From JACDBE01 sp963714055 (lineage in GTDB: Bacteria; Actinomycetota; Acidimicrobiia; Spongiisociales; UBA5794), in the NCBI GenBank assembly GCA_963714055.1, contig OY970227.1:2914001-2978000 (forward strand): DNA of 64,000 nucleotides, in the 5' to 3' direction. Below the pieces are notes generated by a model, which was not told where the DNA came from, did not search any database, and saw nothing but the letters and a program-made list of their open reading frames with translations. Both the position numbers and the translations under genes were made by a program. Positions 24,490 to 34,903 of this stretch are shown here, one piece after another; the stretch's first letter is position 1, and every line of letters begins with the position of its first letter.

Positions 24490-25718
24490 GCCGACTCTCC
24501 GCCTTCTTCCGGTCGATCCGGTTCCGGTTGGCGCTGACGTTCTCGCTGGTGGTGTTCGGGATGGCCTTCCTGGTGATCGCCGGGGTGAACTATGCGCTGT
24601 CGCAGTCGCTGGACGACGAGACGGTGGCACAGATGGTCGAGCTCAACTCGTTCTTCGACCCCCTGGGCAACCGGGTGATCATCGCCGAGCAGATCGAGGG
24701 TCGCCTGGTGACTCTGGAGCAGCTGGCCAACGAGCGCGCCCTGGAGACTCTGCGCCGCTACTCGGTCATCGCCCTGCTCGGGATGTTCCCGCTGTCGATC
24801 GCCGCCGGCTGGGTGATCGCCGACCGCACGCTGCGCCCGATCGGCCGGATCACCGAGGTGGCCAAGGAGATCCAGACCGGGGACCTCTCCGAGCGGATCG
24901 ACCTCGGCGGCCCCGACGACGAGCTCAAGGAGCTGGCCGACACCTTCGACGACATGCTCGGGCGACTGGAGGCGGGGGCGGAGGCGCAGCGGCGGTTCAT
25001 CCAGGACACGTCCCACGAGCTCCGCAACCCACTGGCGGTGATGGCCACCAACCTCGACGTGGTGCTGTCCGATCCGGGGGCCGATGTCGACACCTACCGG
25101 AAGACCGCCGAGGTGGTGCGGCGCACCGTCGACCGGGCGGCGCAGACGGTCGACGACCTGGTGGTGTTCGCCCGCCGTGACGTCCCCGCCTCGGTGCGTA
25201 CCCAGGTGTCGTTGCGTGAGATGGCCGAGGAGGTGGTGGCCGAGTACATCGGGCCGATGGAGGAGCGCCGCATCGAGGTCGAGTACCTGGGCCAGGACGC
25301 CGTCGTCAAGGTCGACGCCGAGGGGCTGAAACGCGCATTCGGGAACCTGGTCAACAACGCGGTGCGCCTCACCCGGGAGGGATCGGTCGTCGAGATCGGG
25401 TCCGGCCGGCACCTGGGGTTCGCCTGGCTGGGGGTCGCCGACCAGGGCCCCGGGATCGACGCCAGGGACCACGAGGCGGTGTTCCAGCGCGGCTGGAGCG
25501 CCGACGGCACCAGCCTCGGAGACGAGACCCGCAACGGGCTGGGGCTGGCCATCGCCCGGCAGATCGCCAAGGCCCACGGCGGCGAGCTGACCCTTCGCTC
25601 GGTGCGGGGCGCCGGGGCCGCATTCGTCATCTGGCTGCCGCTGGCCGCCGGCGCCGACCACGCCGACATCACCGAAGACGGCATCCACCCCGTCCACGAC
25701 CCCTTCGCCGAGGTCTGA
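24486..25718 (+). CDS. Sensor histidine kinase
   Basis: A 410-residue membrane kinase, partner of the regulator at 23803. Two helices (about 14-35 and 90-110) enclose a short extracytoplasmic sensor of about 50 residues. HAMP follows (LRPIGRITEVAKEIQTGDLSERI), then the dimerisation/phosphotransfer domain with His177 in DTSHELRNPLAVM, then the ATPase domain (LVNNAVRLTREGS, VADQGPGIDARD, GLGLAIARQIAKAHGGE). The usual NNAxK N-box reads NNAVR. The 4-nt overlap with the regulator gene implies coupled translation. Confidence 0.9.
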   Translation: MSRLSAFFRSIRFRLALTFSLVVFGMAFLVIAGVNYALSQSLDDETVAQMVELNSFFDPLGNRVIIAEQIEGRLVTLEQLANERALETLRRYSVIALLGMFPLSIAAGWVIADRTLRPIGRITEVAKEIQTGDLSERIDLGGPDDELKELADTFDDMLGRLEAGAEAQRRFIQDTSHELRNPLAVMATNLDVVLSDPGADVDTYRKTAEVVRRTVDRAAQTVDDLVVFARRDVPASVRTQVSLREMAEEVVAEYIGPMEERRIEVEYLGQDAVVKVDAEGLKRAFGNLVNNAVRLTREGSVVEIGSGRHLGFAWLGVADQGPGIDARDHEAVFQRGWSADGTSLGDETRNGLGLAIARQIAKAHGGELTLRSVRGAGAAFVIWLPLAAGADHADITEDGIHPVHDPFAEV

Positions 25719-25846
25719 GTCGTCCTCCCGGCGTTCGTACCGGGCAGTCGTGGGTCGTGGGACCTGATCTGGGTCTTTAGCCCCGGTTTATCCGGACCTA
25801 CGTACGGTGCGGCAGCCTGGACATCGAAATAGGAGTCGCCCGCCCC

Positions 25847-27166
25847 ATGACGCTCGACACCGACCAGCCCTCCGCAGGGAACATCACGACCGGCCGTTCG
25901 TGGCGCGATCTACCCCAGTCACCGCCGGAGGTGGACGAGCCGGGGGCGATCCCGGATCTCGCCATGTCGGCGCCAACCGCAACGGCCACACAGCTGGTCG
26001 AGCCGCCGGCGGGCACCACCACCGTCGAGATCCCTCCTTCGTCACCGGACCAGGTCCCCGTCCAGCCGCGTCCCGCCTCCCCGCCCCCGGACAAGCCCCG
26101 CGGCTTCATGGAGCGGTGGGGATGGGCACTGGGCGCCGGCGGTGTCCTCGCTCTGCTCATCGCGTTGTTCGCCTGGGCGCCGTGGGATGACGACCCGAAC
26201 GACGCCGCCCTCGCCGGCGTCGACGAACCCATAGCCGACGTTGCCGCGTCCCTGCTGCCTTCGGTGGTCCAGATCGAGCGGGCGGGCATGGTCGGCTCCG
26301 GGTTCGCCTACGCCGACGGCAGGGTGCTCACCGCCGCCCATGTGGTGGCCGGCGCCACCGAGGTCACCGTGCGCACCTCGGACGGGCGCGAGCTCACCGG
26401 CACCGTGCTCGGCGGCGACTCCGAAGCCGACGTGGCCGTGGTCGCCGTCGACGACGAGATCCCGGCGGCGCCGCTGTCCTTGGAGGACCCGGTCCGGGTG
26501 GGCCAGGTGGCCATCGCCATTGGCAGCCCCCTCGGGTTCGACCAGTCGGTGACCTCGGGGATCGTGTCCGCCGTCGACCGTGAGCTGGACGTCCCCGGCG
26601 GCGGTCACCTGGAGAACCTGATCCAGACCGATGCCCCGATCAACCAGGGCAACTCGGGTGGTCCGCTGGCCGACCAGGACGGGCGGGTGATCGGGGTCAA
26701 CGTGGCCATCGCCAGCTTCTCGGGGGGCAGTGACGGGCTCGGGTTCGCCGTCGCCATCGACGAGGCGGTGGCCATCGCCGACCAGTTCTCGACGGACGAC
26801 CCGCAGCCCGAGTCGCTCGACCCCGGCTCGACGGTGCCCGGGCTCGACGACTTCGGTGGCGCCGTGCCACCCGAGTTGCGTGACCTGCTCGACCAGTTCC
26901 TCCAGGACCCGCAGAGCATCCAGCCCGACGACCTCGCCCCGCTCATGGACGACTTCCTCGACCAGTTCGGTGACGACCTCGGTGGCTCGGAGTTCCTCGA
27001 CGATCCGGAGCTGCGCGACCTGCTGGACGAGCTGCTCCAGGATCCGGGCGCCGTCGGGCCGGAGGACCTGGCCCCGCTGCTCGACGACTTCCTGCTCGGC
27101 GACGAGGTGGACCCGATGCTGGAGAACCTCCTCGACCAGCTCTACGACAACCTGTTGGGAGAATGA
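25847..27166 (+). CDS. Membrane-anchored HtrA-like serine protease with acidic tandem-repeat tail
   Basis: A 439-residue protein. A Pro-rich cytoplasmic region (1-88) precedes one membrane helix (about 93-110) and an S1C trypsin-like domain with His165 (LTAAHVVAGA), Asp195 (SEADVAVVAVD) and Ser270 (INQGNSGGPL). There is no PDZ domain. Instead residues about 341-373 and 387-419 are an acidic tandem repeat (PPELRDLLDQFLQDP, DDLAPLMDDFL; then DPELRDLLDELLQDP, EDLAPLLDDFL), with a shorter third unit at 422-438. It starts an operon: its stop overlaps the ATG of the MoxR gene. The 128-nt leader contains TACGGT (25803-25808). Confidence 0.85.
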   Translation: MTLDTDQPSAGNITTGRSWRDLPQSPPEVDEPGAIPDLAMSAPTATATQLVEPPAGTTTVEIPPSSPDQVPVQPRPASPPPDKPRGFMERWGWALGAGGVLALLIALFAWAPWDDDPNDAALAGVDEPIADVAASLLPSVVQIERAGMVGSGFAYADGRVLTAAHVVAGATEVTVRTSDGRELTGTVLGGDSEADVAVVAVDDEIPAAPLSLEDPVRVGQVAIAIGSPLGFDQSVTSGIVSAVDRELDVPGGGHLENLIQTDAPINQGNSGGPLADQDGRVIGVNVAIASFSGGSDGLGFAVAIDEAVAIADQFSTDDPQPESLDPGSTVPGLDDFGGAVPPELRDLLDQFLQDPQSIQPDDLAPLMDDFLDQFGDDLGGSEFLDDPELRDLLDELLQDPGAVGPEDLAPLLDDFLLGDEVDPMLENLLDQLYDNLLGE

Positions 27167-28281
27167 CGATGCACGACGAGTTCACCAAGCGGTCGGCCCA
27201 GCTCGAACAGGCCCTGTTCGAGATGCGCCGGGTCGTCGTAGGCCAGGACCGCGTTCTCGAGCGGCTGATGGTGGCGCTGCTGGCGGGCGGCCACACCCTG
27301 CTCGAGGGCGTGCCCGGGCTGGGGAAGACCCTGACGCTGGCGACACTGGCCAGGGTGCTCGGCGGGAGCTTCTCCCGCATCCAGTTCACCCCCGACCTGC
27401 TCCCCGCCGACATCGTCGGGACCCGGATCTTCCTGGCGTCGCAGGAGAAGTTCGACGTCGAGCCGGGCCCGGTGCTGGCCAACTTCGTGCTCGCCGACGA
27501 GATCAACCGGGCGCCCGCCAAGGTGCAGTCGGCGATGCTCGAGGTCATGCAGGAGCACCAGGTCACCATCGGCGACCAGACGTTCCCCGCCCCGGCGCCG
27601 TTCCTGGTCATGGCCACCCAGAACCCGATCGAGTCGGAAGGCGTCTACCCGCTGCCCGAGGCGCAGCGCGACCGCTTCATGATGCGGGTGCCGGTCGGCT
27701 ATCCGTCCGTCGACGAGGAGCGGGAGATCGTGCGTCGCATGGACGTGACCTCGTCCGCCGCCGAGCCGATCCTCGACCCGGCCGACGTCCTCGCCATGCA
27801 GAAGGTGGCCGGCGACGTGTTCGTCGACCAGAAGGTCATCGACTACGCCCTGAGGATCGTGACCGCCACCCGGCGTCCCGCCGACGTGGGGATGCCTCAG
27901 CTCGAGGGGCTCATCGAGTACGGGGGCAGCCCGCGGGCCAGCATCGCCCTCATCCGCGGTGCCCAGGCGATGGGGCTGCTCCGCGGCCGCGGCTACGCCT
28001 TGCCGCAGGACGTCTACGAGATCGCCTACGACGTGCTCAATCACCGGTTGGTGCTGTCCTACGCCGCCCTTGCCGACGGCGTCACCATCGACGACGTGCT
28101 GGTCGACCTGCTCTCCAAGCTGCCCGCCCCGCGCATCACCGTGACCGAGGCGCACACCTCGGCTACCTGGGCGGCAGCGGTGCCCACCCGGGAGGCGGCG
28201 CCTCCTGCCGAGGTGCGCCCGGGCAGCCCCGCCGACCTCCCCGACACCCCGCCGGCGATCGACGGCGTCCCCACCACATGA
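27163..28281 (+). CDS. MoxR-family AAA+ ATPase
   Basis: A 372-residue AAA+ chaperone-like ATPase. Walker A is EGVPGLGKTLTLA (residues 48-60), Walker B is FVLADEINRAPAKVQ, sensor-like MATQNPIESEGVYPLPEAQ and arginine region RDRFMM follow. The last about 45 residues are a Pro/Ala-rich extension. MoxR proteins mature or assemble partners, usually with a DUF58 and a VWA protein as here. It is coupled by 4-nt overlaps to the protease upstream and to the DUF58 gene downstream. Confidence 0.9.
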   Translation: MTMHDEFTKRSAQLEQALFEMRRVVVGQDRVLERLMVALLAGGHTLLEGVPGLGKTLTLATLARVLGGSFSRIQFTPDLLPADIVGTRIFLASQEKFDVEPGPVLANFVLADEINRAPAKVQSAMLEVMQEHQVTIGDQTFPAPAPFLVMATQNPIESEGVYPLPEAQRDRFMMRVPVGYPSVDEEREIVRRMDVTSSAAEPILDPADVLAMQKVAGDVFVDQKVIDYALRIVTATRRPADVGMPQLEGLIEYGGSPRASIALIRGAQAMGLLRGRGYALPQDVYEIAYDVLNHRLVLSYAALADGVTIDDVLVDLLSKLPAPRITVTEAHTSATWAAAVPTREAAPPAEVRPGSPADLPDTPPAIDGVPTT

Positions 28282-29189
28282 TCACCGGGTCGGTGGTGGA
28301 CCCGTCCCGACAGGCGGCACTCCGCACCCTGGAGCTGACCGTGCTGCGGAGGCTCGACGGCATCCTGCAGGGCGACTACCGCGGGCTGCTCCCGGGACAC
28401 GGCTTCGACGCCGGTGAGGCGCGTCCCTATCTTCCCGGCGACGAGGTGCGCCGGATCGACTGGAACGTCACCGCCCGCACCAACGAGCCCCACGTGCGGG
28501 ACACCATTGCCGACCGCGAGCTGGAGACCACGTTGGTGGTCGACCTGAGCGGATCGATGGCCTTCGGCACCGCCCTCGAGGAGAAGCGGGACACTGCCCT
28601 GGCCATCGCCGGCGCCCTCGGGTTCCTGGTGTCCAGGGGGGGCAACCGGGTGGCCGCCCTGGTCGCCGCCGGCCAGGACCTCGACTGGGTGCGGCCCCGC
28701 TCCGGTCGCGCCCACCTGATGGGCTTGCTGGCCCGGCTCGACGCCGTCGGCCGGGACACCGGGCCCGGTGACCTCGCCGCTGCCATCCACACCGCCCACC
28801 GCACCGCCGTCCACCGGGGCTTCGTCGCCGTCGTCTCCGACTTCATCGACGACGGTCCTTGGGAACAGGCGTTGCGAGCGTTGACCCATCGCCACGACGT
28901 GCTCGCCGTCGAGGTCGTCGACCCGCGTGAGTTGGAGCTCCCCGATGTCGGGATGCTCACCATGACCGACCCGGAGACCGGCCGGAAGCGGTTCGTCGAC
29001 ACCCGTTCCACCCGGCTGCGCACCGACTACGCCGCCGCCGCCCAGGAGCAGCGGGTGGACACCGCCCGAAGGATTCGCGCCACCGGCGCCGACCATCTCA
29101 CCCTGCACACCGATCGAGACTGGGTGGTCGACCTGGTGCGCCACATCGTGCTCCGCCGTTCCGGCCGAGCGACCGGGAGGAAGCCATGA
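28278..29189 (+). CDS. DUF58 domain protein
   Basis: A 303-residue protein with the DUF58 signature ARPYLPGDEVRRIDWNVTART (one residue split here: GEARPY and LPGDEVRRIDWN). A degenerate VWA-like core follows, with TTLVVDLSGSMAFGT carrying a DxSxS metal site. DUF58 proteins act with MoxR ATPases on protein complex assembly. No membrane helix is evident. The ATG at 28278 overlaps the MoxR stop, and the stop overlaps the start of the VWA gene. Confidence 0.87.
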   Translation: MITGSVVDPSRQAALRTLELTVLRRLDGILQGDYRGLLPGHGFDAGEARPYLPGDEVRRIDWNVTARTNEPHVRDTIADRELETTLVVDLSGSMAFGTALEEKRDTALAIAGALGFLVSRGGNRVAALVAAGQDLDWVRPRSGRAHLMGLLARLDAVGRDTGPGDLAAAIHTAHRTAVHRGFVAVVSDFIDDGPWEQALRALTHRHDVLAVEVVDPRELELPDVGMLTMTDPETGRKRFVDTRSTRLRTDYAAAAQEQRVDTARRIRATGADHLTLHTDRDWVVDLVRHIVLRRSGRATGRKP

Positions 29190-30190
29190 CCTTTCTCGAA
29201 CCGGCCCGGCTGGCGCTGCTGGTCCTGCCGGTGGCGGGCCTGTTGTTCTACCTCGCCGCCCTGCAGCGGCGCGAGCAGTACGCGGTGCGGTTCACCAACC
29301 TGGCGCTGCTCGACAAGGTCGCCCCGGAGACCCCGGGATGGCGCCGCCACCTTCCTGCTGCCGTGCTCCTGGTCGGGGTGCTCGCCCTGGTGCTGGCGGT
29401 GGCCAAGCCGGCGGTGGCCGTCGAGGTCCCCCGCGACCAGGCGACGGTGATCCTGGCCATCGACGTGTCGCTCTCCATGGACGCCGCCGACGTCGCCCCG
29501 TCTCGCATCGAGGCAGCCCGGGAGGCGGCGCGCAACTTCCTCGAGCTGGCGCCGCCGGAGTTGGAGGTGGGGATCGTCGCCTTCGCCGGCTCGGCGGCAG
29601 CGGTTCTGCCGCCCACCGTCGACCGCGATGCCGCCGAGCGGGCCATCGAGCGGCTCCAGCTCGGCGAGGGCACCGCCATCGGCGAGGGGATCTACGCCTC
29701 GGTGGACATGGCGCTGGCACACCGGGCAGTAGTGTCAGATGACCCGGCTGAGGGTGACGAAGGGGCGACCGAGGACGATCCCGAGGAGGGCGAGGAGGAG
29801 ACTCCTGCCGAGGCGATCATCGTGCTCTCCGACGGCGAGACCACGATGGGCCGTCCCGACGCCGACGCCGCCGCGGAAGCCGCAGACGCCGGCATCCCGG
29901 TGTCCACCATCTCGTTCGGCACCGCCGACGGCGTCGTCTTCATCCAGGGTGAAGAGATCCCGGTGCCTCCCAACGAGGAGGCGCTCGAGGAGATCGCCAC
30001 CACCACCGACGGCACCGCTTTCACCGCCGCCACCGCCGGCGAGCTGCAGTCGATCCTCGACACCGTGGGCAGCCAGGTGGCGGTCGAGGAGGAGCAGCGG
30101 GAGGTCACCGACTGGTTCGCCGGCGCCGGCCTCGCCCTCGTCCTGCTCGCCGGCGCAGGCTCACTCCTCTGGTTCTCTCGCCTGCCGTAG
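29186..30190 (+). CDS. BatA-like VWA-domain membrane protein
   Basis: A 334-residue protein with a helix near the N-terminus (about 8-26), a second at about 57-75, a VWA domain from about 85 and a final helix at about 312-330. The MIDAS site is AIDVSLSMDA (Asp93, Ser95, Ser97). Residues 184-210 are a strongly acidic insert (SDDPAEGDEGATEDDPEEG and onward), just before AIIVLSDGETT. It closes the protease-MoxR-DUF58-VWA operon. GGGAGGAAG precedes the ATG. Its stop codon lies inside the terminator hairpin. Confidence 0.87.
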   Translation: MTFLEPARLALLVLPVAGLLFYLAALQRREQYAVRFTNLALLDKVAPETPGWRRHLPAAVLLVGVLALVLAVAKPAVAVEVPRDQATVILAIDVSLSMDAADVAPSRIEAAREAARNFLELAPPELEVGIVAFAGSAAAVLPPTVDRDAAERAIERLQLGEGTAIGEGIYASVDMALAHRAVVSDDPAEGDEGATEDDPEEGEEETPAEAIIVLSDGETTMGRPDADAAAEAADAGIPVSTISFGTADGVVFIQGEEIPVPPNEEALEEIATTTDGTAFTAATAGELQSILDTVGSQVAVEEEQREVTDWFAGAGLALVLLAGAGSLLWFSRLP

Positions 30191-30269
30191 GAGGTGCGCC
30201 TCCGGCGCAGCTCCTACGGCGAACCTGAGGTTCCTACGTACCGTCTCGGTACCTCAGAACCTCAGGTTC
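30188..30269. terminator. Double inverted repeat between convergent operons, probable bidirectional terminator
   Basis: Hairpin 1: 30188-30200 pairs with 30204-30216 (13-bp arms, one mismatch, loop TCC) and includes the VWA stop codon. Hairpin 2: GAACCTGAGGTTC (30221-30233) pairs with GAACCTCAGGTTC (30257-30269), extended by GTACC/GGTAC. There is no long U tract, so the termination mechanism is uncertain, but the position between convergent genes fits. Confidence 0.6.
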
Positions 30270-30280
30270 AGCGGTGACTC

Positions 30281-31560
30281 TCAGAACTGGGCCTGCTCGG
30301 TCGATCCTTCGAGGGCGAGCGTGGAGGCGGTTCCGCCGGAGATGACGCCGGCGACGTCGTCGAAATAGCCGGCGCCCACCTCGCGCTGGTGACGGGTGGC
30401 GGTGTAGCCGGCACCCTCCATGGCGAACTCGCGCTCCTGTAGGGCGACGTAGGCGGTCATCCCCTCGGTGGCGTAGCCCCTGGCCAGCTCGAACATGGCG
30501 GCGTTGAGGGCGTGGAACCCTGCCAGCGTGATGAACTGGAACCGGTAGCCCATTGCCCCCAGCTCCTTCTGGAACCGGGCGATGGTGGTGTCGTCCAGGT
30601 GCCGTCTCCAGTTGAACGACGGCGAGCAGTTGTACGCCAGCATCTTCCCGGGGTGGCGCTCGTGGATGGCGGCGGCGAACAGCTCCGCCTCATCGAGGTC
30701 CGGCGTCGAGGTCTCGCACCAGATGAGGTCGGAGTACGGGGCATACGCCACACCGCGGGCGATGGCGGCGTCGATGCCGTTCCGGACGTGGAAGAACCCC
30801 TCTGCGGTCCGCTCGCCGGTGACGAACGGCCGGTCGGCGTCGTCGACGTCGCTGGTGAGGAGCGTCGCCCCCAGCGAGTCGGTGCGGGCGATCACCAGTG
30901 TGGGCACCGCCGCCACGTCGGCGGCGATGCGGGCAGCCTTCAGGGTGCGGACGTGCTGGCTGGTGGGCACCAGCACCTTCCCGCCCATGTGGCCGCACTT
31001 CTTCTCGGAGGCCATCTGGTCCTCGAGGTGGACGGCGGCGGCGCCTGCCTCGATGTACGCCCTGGTGAGCTCGTAGACGTTGAGCGCCCCTCCGAAGCCG
31101 GCCTCGGCGTCGGCGACGATGGGGAGGAGGTGTTCGGCGTCCTCGCCCTCACCCCAGGCGATCTGGTCGGCGCGGAGCAGGGCGTTGTTGATCCGGCGGA
31201 CAAGCTCGGGCCCGCTGTTGGCCGGGTACAACGACTGGTCGGGGTAGACCTGGCCGGCGGTGTTGGCGTCTCCGGCCACCTGCCAACCGGAGAGGTAGAT
31301 CGCCTCCAGCCCGGCCTTGGCCATCTGCACCGCCTGGCCGCCGCTCAAGGCACCGAGCGCCGGCACGTAGTCGCGCTCGGCGAGCAGCCGCCACAGCTTC
31401 TCGGCGCCGCCTCGCGCCAGCGTGTGGTCGACGACGGTCGGGCCCTGGAGGCGGACGACGTCGGCGGCGGAGTGGTCACGGGTGACTCCGTCCCATCGGG
31501 GATTCGAGGCCCATTCGGCCTCGAGGGCGGCCACCCGGCCGGCCCGGTGGTGGTTCTGGC

Positions 31561-31564
<4 letters not shown>
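30281..31564 (-). CDS. aceA: Isocitrate lyase
   Basis: A 427-residue enzyme splitting isocitrate into succinate and glyoxylate. Key blocks are YLSGWQVAGDANTAGQ, YPDQSLYP, IVADAEAGFGG (Mg binding), the catalytic motif KKCGHMGGKVL with Cys190, and AYNCSPSFNW. Length matches the short bacterial/actinobacterial Icl1 class. The ATG at 31564 overlaps the malate synthase stop (ATGA), so the two shunt enzymes are coupled. The divergent ramB gene is the likely regulator. Confidence 0.96.
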
Positions 31565-33219
<1,655 letters not shown>

Positions 33220-33267
33220 ACCGCCCTCCTCATTCGACATGGACAGGGTCGCGAAGATCACAAGGCC

Positions 33268-33307
33268 TTGCAAGCCGCTGACCACGCAATATCATGTGAA
33301 GTTCACA
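33268..33307 (+). promoter_or_regulatory. Predicted ramB promoter with palindromic operators
   Basis: TTGCAA (33268-33273), a 16-nt spacer and TATCAT (33290-33295) form a plausible promoter for ramB. The -35 lies within the palindrome CTTGCAAG (33267-33274), which resembles the TTTGCAAA-like core reported for RamB boxes in corynebacteria. A second perfect palindrome, TGTGAAGTTCACA (33295-33307), spans the expected RNA start. Both could mediate autoregulation and control of aceBA. Inference from sequence only. Confidence 0.5.
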
Positions 33308-33330
33308 GGACGTTGAGAAGGGTGCAGGTT

Positions 33331-34800
33331 GTGACCGGTCGAGCGACGACGGCACAGACGGTCGACGGGGCGACCCTGGGGCACCGGATCCGCCATTTCC
33401 GCAAGCTGCGGGGAATGACCCTCGACGAGCTCGGGCAGCGGATCGGCAAGACGGCCCCGTTCCTGTCGATGCTGGAGAACGGCAAGCGGGAGCCCCGCCT
33501 CGGGCTGCTCAACGACATCGCCGCCGCTCTCGACGTCGACACGGTGGAGCTGATGAGCCCGCAGCCGCCCACCCGGCGAGCCGAGCTGGAGCTGGCGCTC
33601 ACCGGCGCCCAGGACGACCCGTTGTACGCCGGGTTGGGCCTGCCCCGCCTCCGCCCGTCGGCCAAGGTCCCCGACCTCGTGCTGGAGCACCTGGTCGGGC
33701 TGTACCGGGAGCTGCGGCGCCGCGTGTTCCCCACGGTGGCCACCCGTGAGGAAGCTCGCATCGCCAACGCCGAGCTCCGCGCCGAGATGCGGGAACGGGG
33801 CAACTACTTCGCCGAGATCGAGCAGGTCGCCGCCGGCCTGGTCACCAGGGTCGGGTACCGGGGCGCCGCCCTCACCGAGGGCGACATGCGCGAGATCGCC
33901 GCCGCCCTCGGCTTCACCGTGCACCGGTCGCAGAACGTGCCGTCGACGGTGCGCTCGGTCACCGACCTGCGCCACCGGGTGATCCACATCCCGCAACGAG
34001 ACGCCATGCCGACCGCCGGGGCCCGCTCGGTGATCATGCAGACGCTCGGCCACTTCGCCCTCGAGCACCGCGACCCGGTCGACTTCGCCGACTTCCTCCG
34101 CCAGCGGGTGGAGGCCAACTACTTCGCCGGGGCGGTGCTGCTCCCCGAGGTGGCGGCGGTGCCGCTGCTCGACCAGGCCAAGGCGGAGCGCGACCTGGCC
34201 ATCGAGGACCTGCGCGATGCCTTCTCGGTCTCGTACGAGATGGCGGCGCACCGCTTCACCAACCTGGCCACCGAGCACCTCGGGTTGCGGACCCACTTCG
34301 TCCGCTCCGACGAGGCCGGGATCATCTGGAAGGCGTACGAGAACAACGACGTCCCGTTCCCGCGCAACTCGGTGGGTGCCATCGAAGGTCAGCGGCTGTG
34401 CCGGGAGTGGGGAACCCGGCAGGTGTTCGAGTCCGACGACAAGTACTCGATGCACTACCAGTACACCGACACCGCCGGCGGCACCTACTGGTGCGGCACC
34501 CACGTCGAAGCGGCGAGGGAGCCGGTGGCGGCGATCACCGTGGGAGTCGGGTTCGACGACGCCCAGTTCTTCCGGGGCAGGCAGACCAACCGCCACTCGG
34601 TCTCCAACTGCCCCGACGGCGACTGTTGCCGGCGTCCCCCTCCCGACCTGGCCGAGCGCTGGGAGGGGTGGGCGTGGTCGTCGGTGCGGCCCAACAGCCA
34701 CGTCCTCGCCGCCATGCCGGTGGAGACCGTCCCCGGTGTCGACGTCACCGAGATCTACGAGTTCCTCGACCGCCACACTGGTGAACAAGTGAGCGAGTGA
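33331..34800 (+). CDS. ramB: RamB-type XRE regulator with ImmA/IrrE-like domain
   Basis: A 489-residue regulator. The N-terminal XRE HTH is residues about 18-70 (IRHFRKLRGMTLDELGQRIG, SMLENGKREPRLGLLNDIA). The middle holds an ImmA/IrrE-like region (MQTLGHFALEHRD, RQRVEANYFAGAVLLP), and the C-terminus is a DUF2083-type domain with Cys residues (LCREWG, YWCGTH, NCPDGDCC). This is the architecture of RamB, which represses or activates acetate and glyoxylate genes in actinobacteria. Divergence from aceBA supports the call. I choose GTG 33331 with GAGAAGG 9-15 nt upstream; GTG 33322 overlaps that site. Confidence 0.82.
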   Translation: MTGRATTAQTVDGATLGHRIRHFRKLRGMTLDELGQRIGKTAPFLSMLENGKREPRLGLLNDIAAALDVDTVELMSPQPPTRRAELELALTGAQDDPLYAGLGLPRLRPSAKVPDLVLEHLVGLYRELRRRVFPTVATREEARIANAELRAEMRERGNYFAEIEQVAAGLVTRVGYRGAALTEGDMREIAAALGFTVHRSQNVPSTVRSVTDLRHRVIHIPQRDAMPTAGARSVIMQTLGHFALEHRDPVDFADFLRQRVEANYFAGAVLLPEVAAVPLLDQAKAERDLAIEDLRDAFSVSYEMAAHRFTNLATEHLGLRTHFVRSDEAGIIWKAYENNDVPFPRNSVGAIEGQRLCREWGTRQVFESDDKYSMHYQYTDTAGGTYWCGTHVEAAREPVAAITVGVGFDDAQFFRGRQTNRHSVSNCPDGDCCRRPPPDLAERWEGWAWSSVRPNSHVLAAMPVETVPGVDVTEIYEFLDRHTGEQVSE

Positions 34801-34835
34801 CGACGCCTTGGCGGCGTCAGTCGCACATGGGTTTT

Positions 34836-34860
34836 CATGCGCCCAAGCCCTGGGCGTATG
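34836..34860. other. Hairpin between convergent ramB and cyclase genes
   Basis: CATGCGCCCA (34836-34845) and TGGGCGTATG (34851-34860) pair over 10 bp with one G-T wobble and a 5-nt loop. No U tract follows on either strand. It is a possible transcription end point for the two converging genes. Confidence 0.35.
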
Positions 34861-34903
34861 GGTCCGGCCAGGCGGCGAGGGTCACGGCCCCCCGGGCTGG
34901 ACT

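Noticed and set aside
34786..34830. Possible fifth copy of the 47-nt repeat (shares TGAGCGAGTGACG)
   Set aside because: Only 13 nt match, the arms are absent, and the match lies at the coding end of ramB. Treated as coincidence or remnant.
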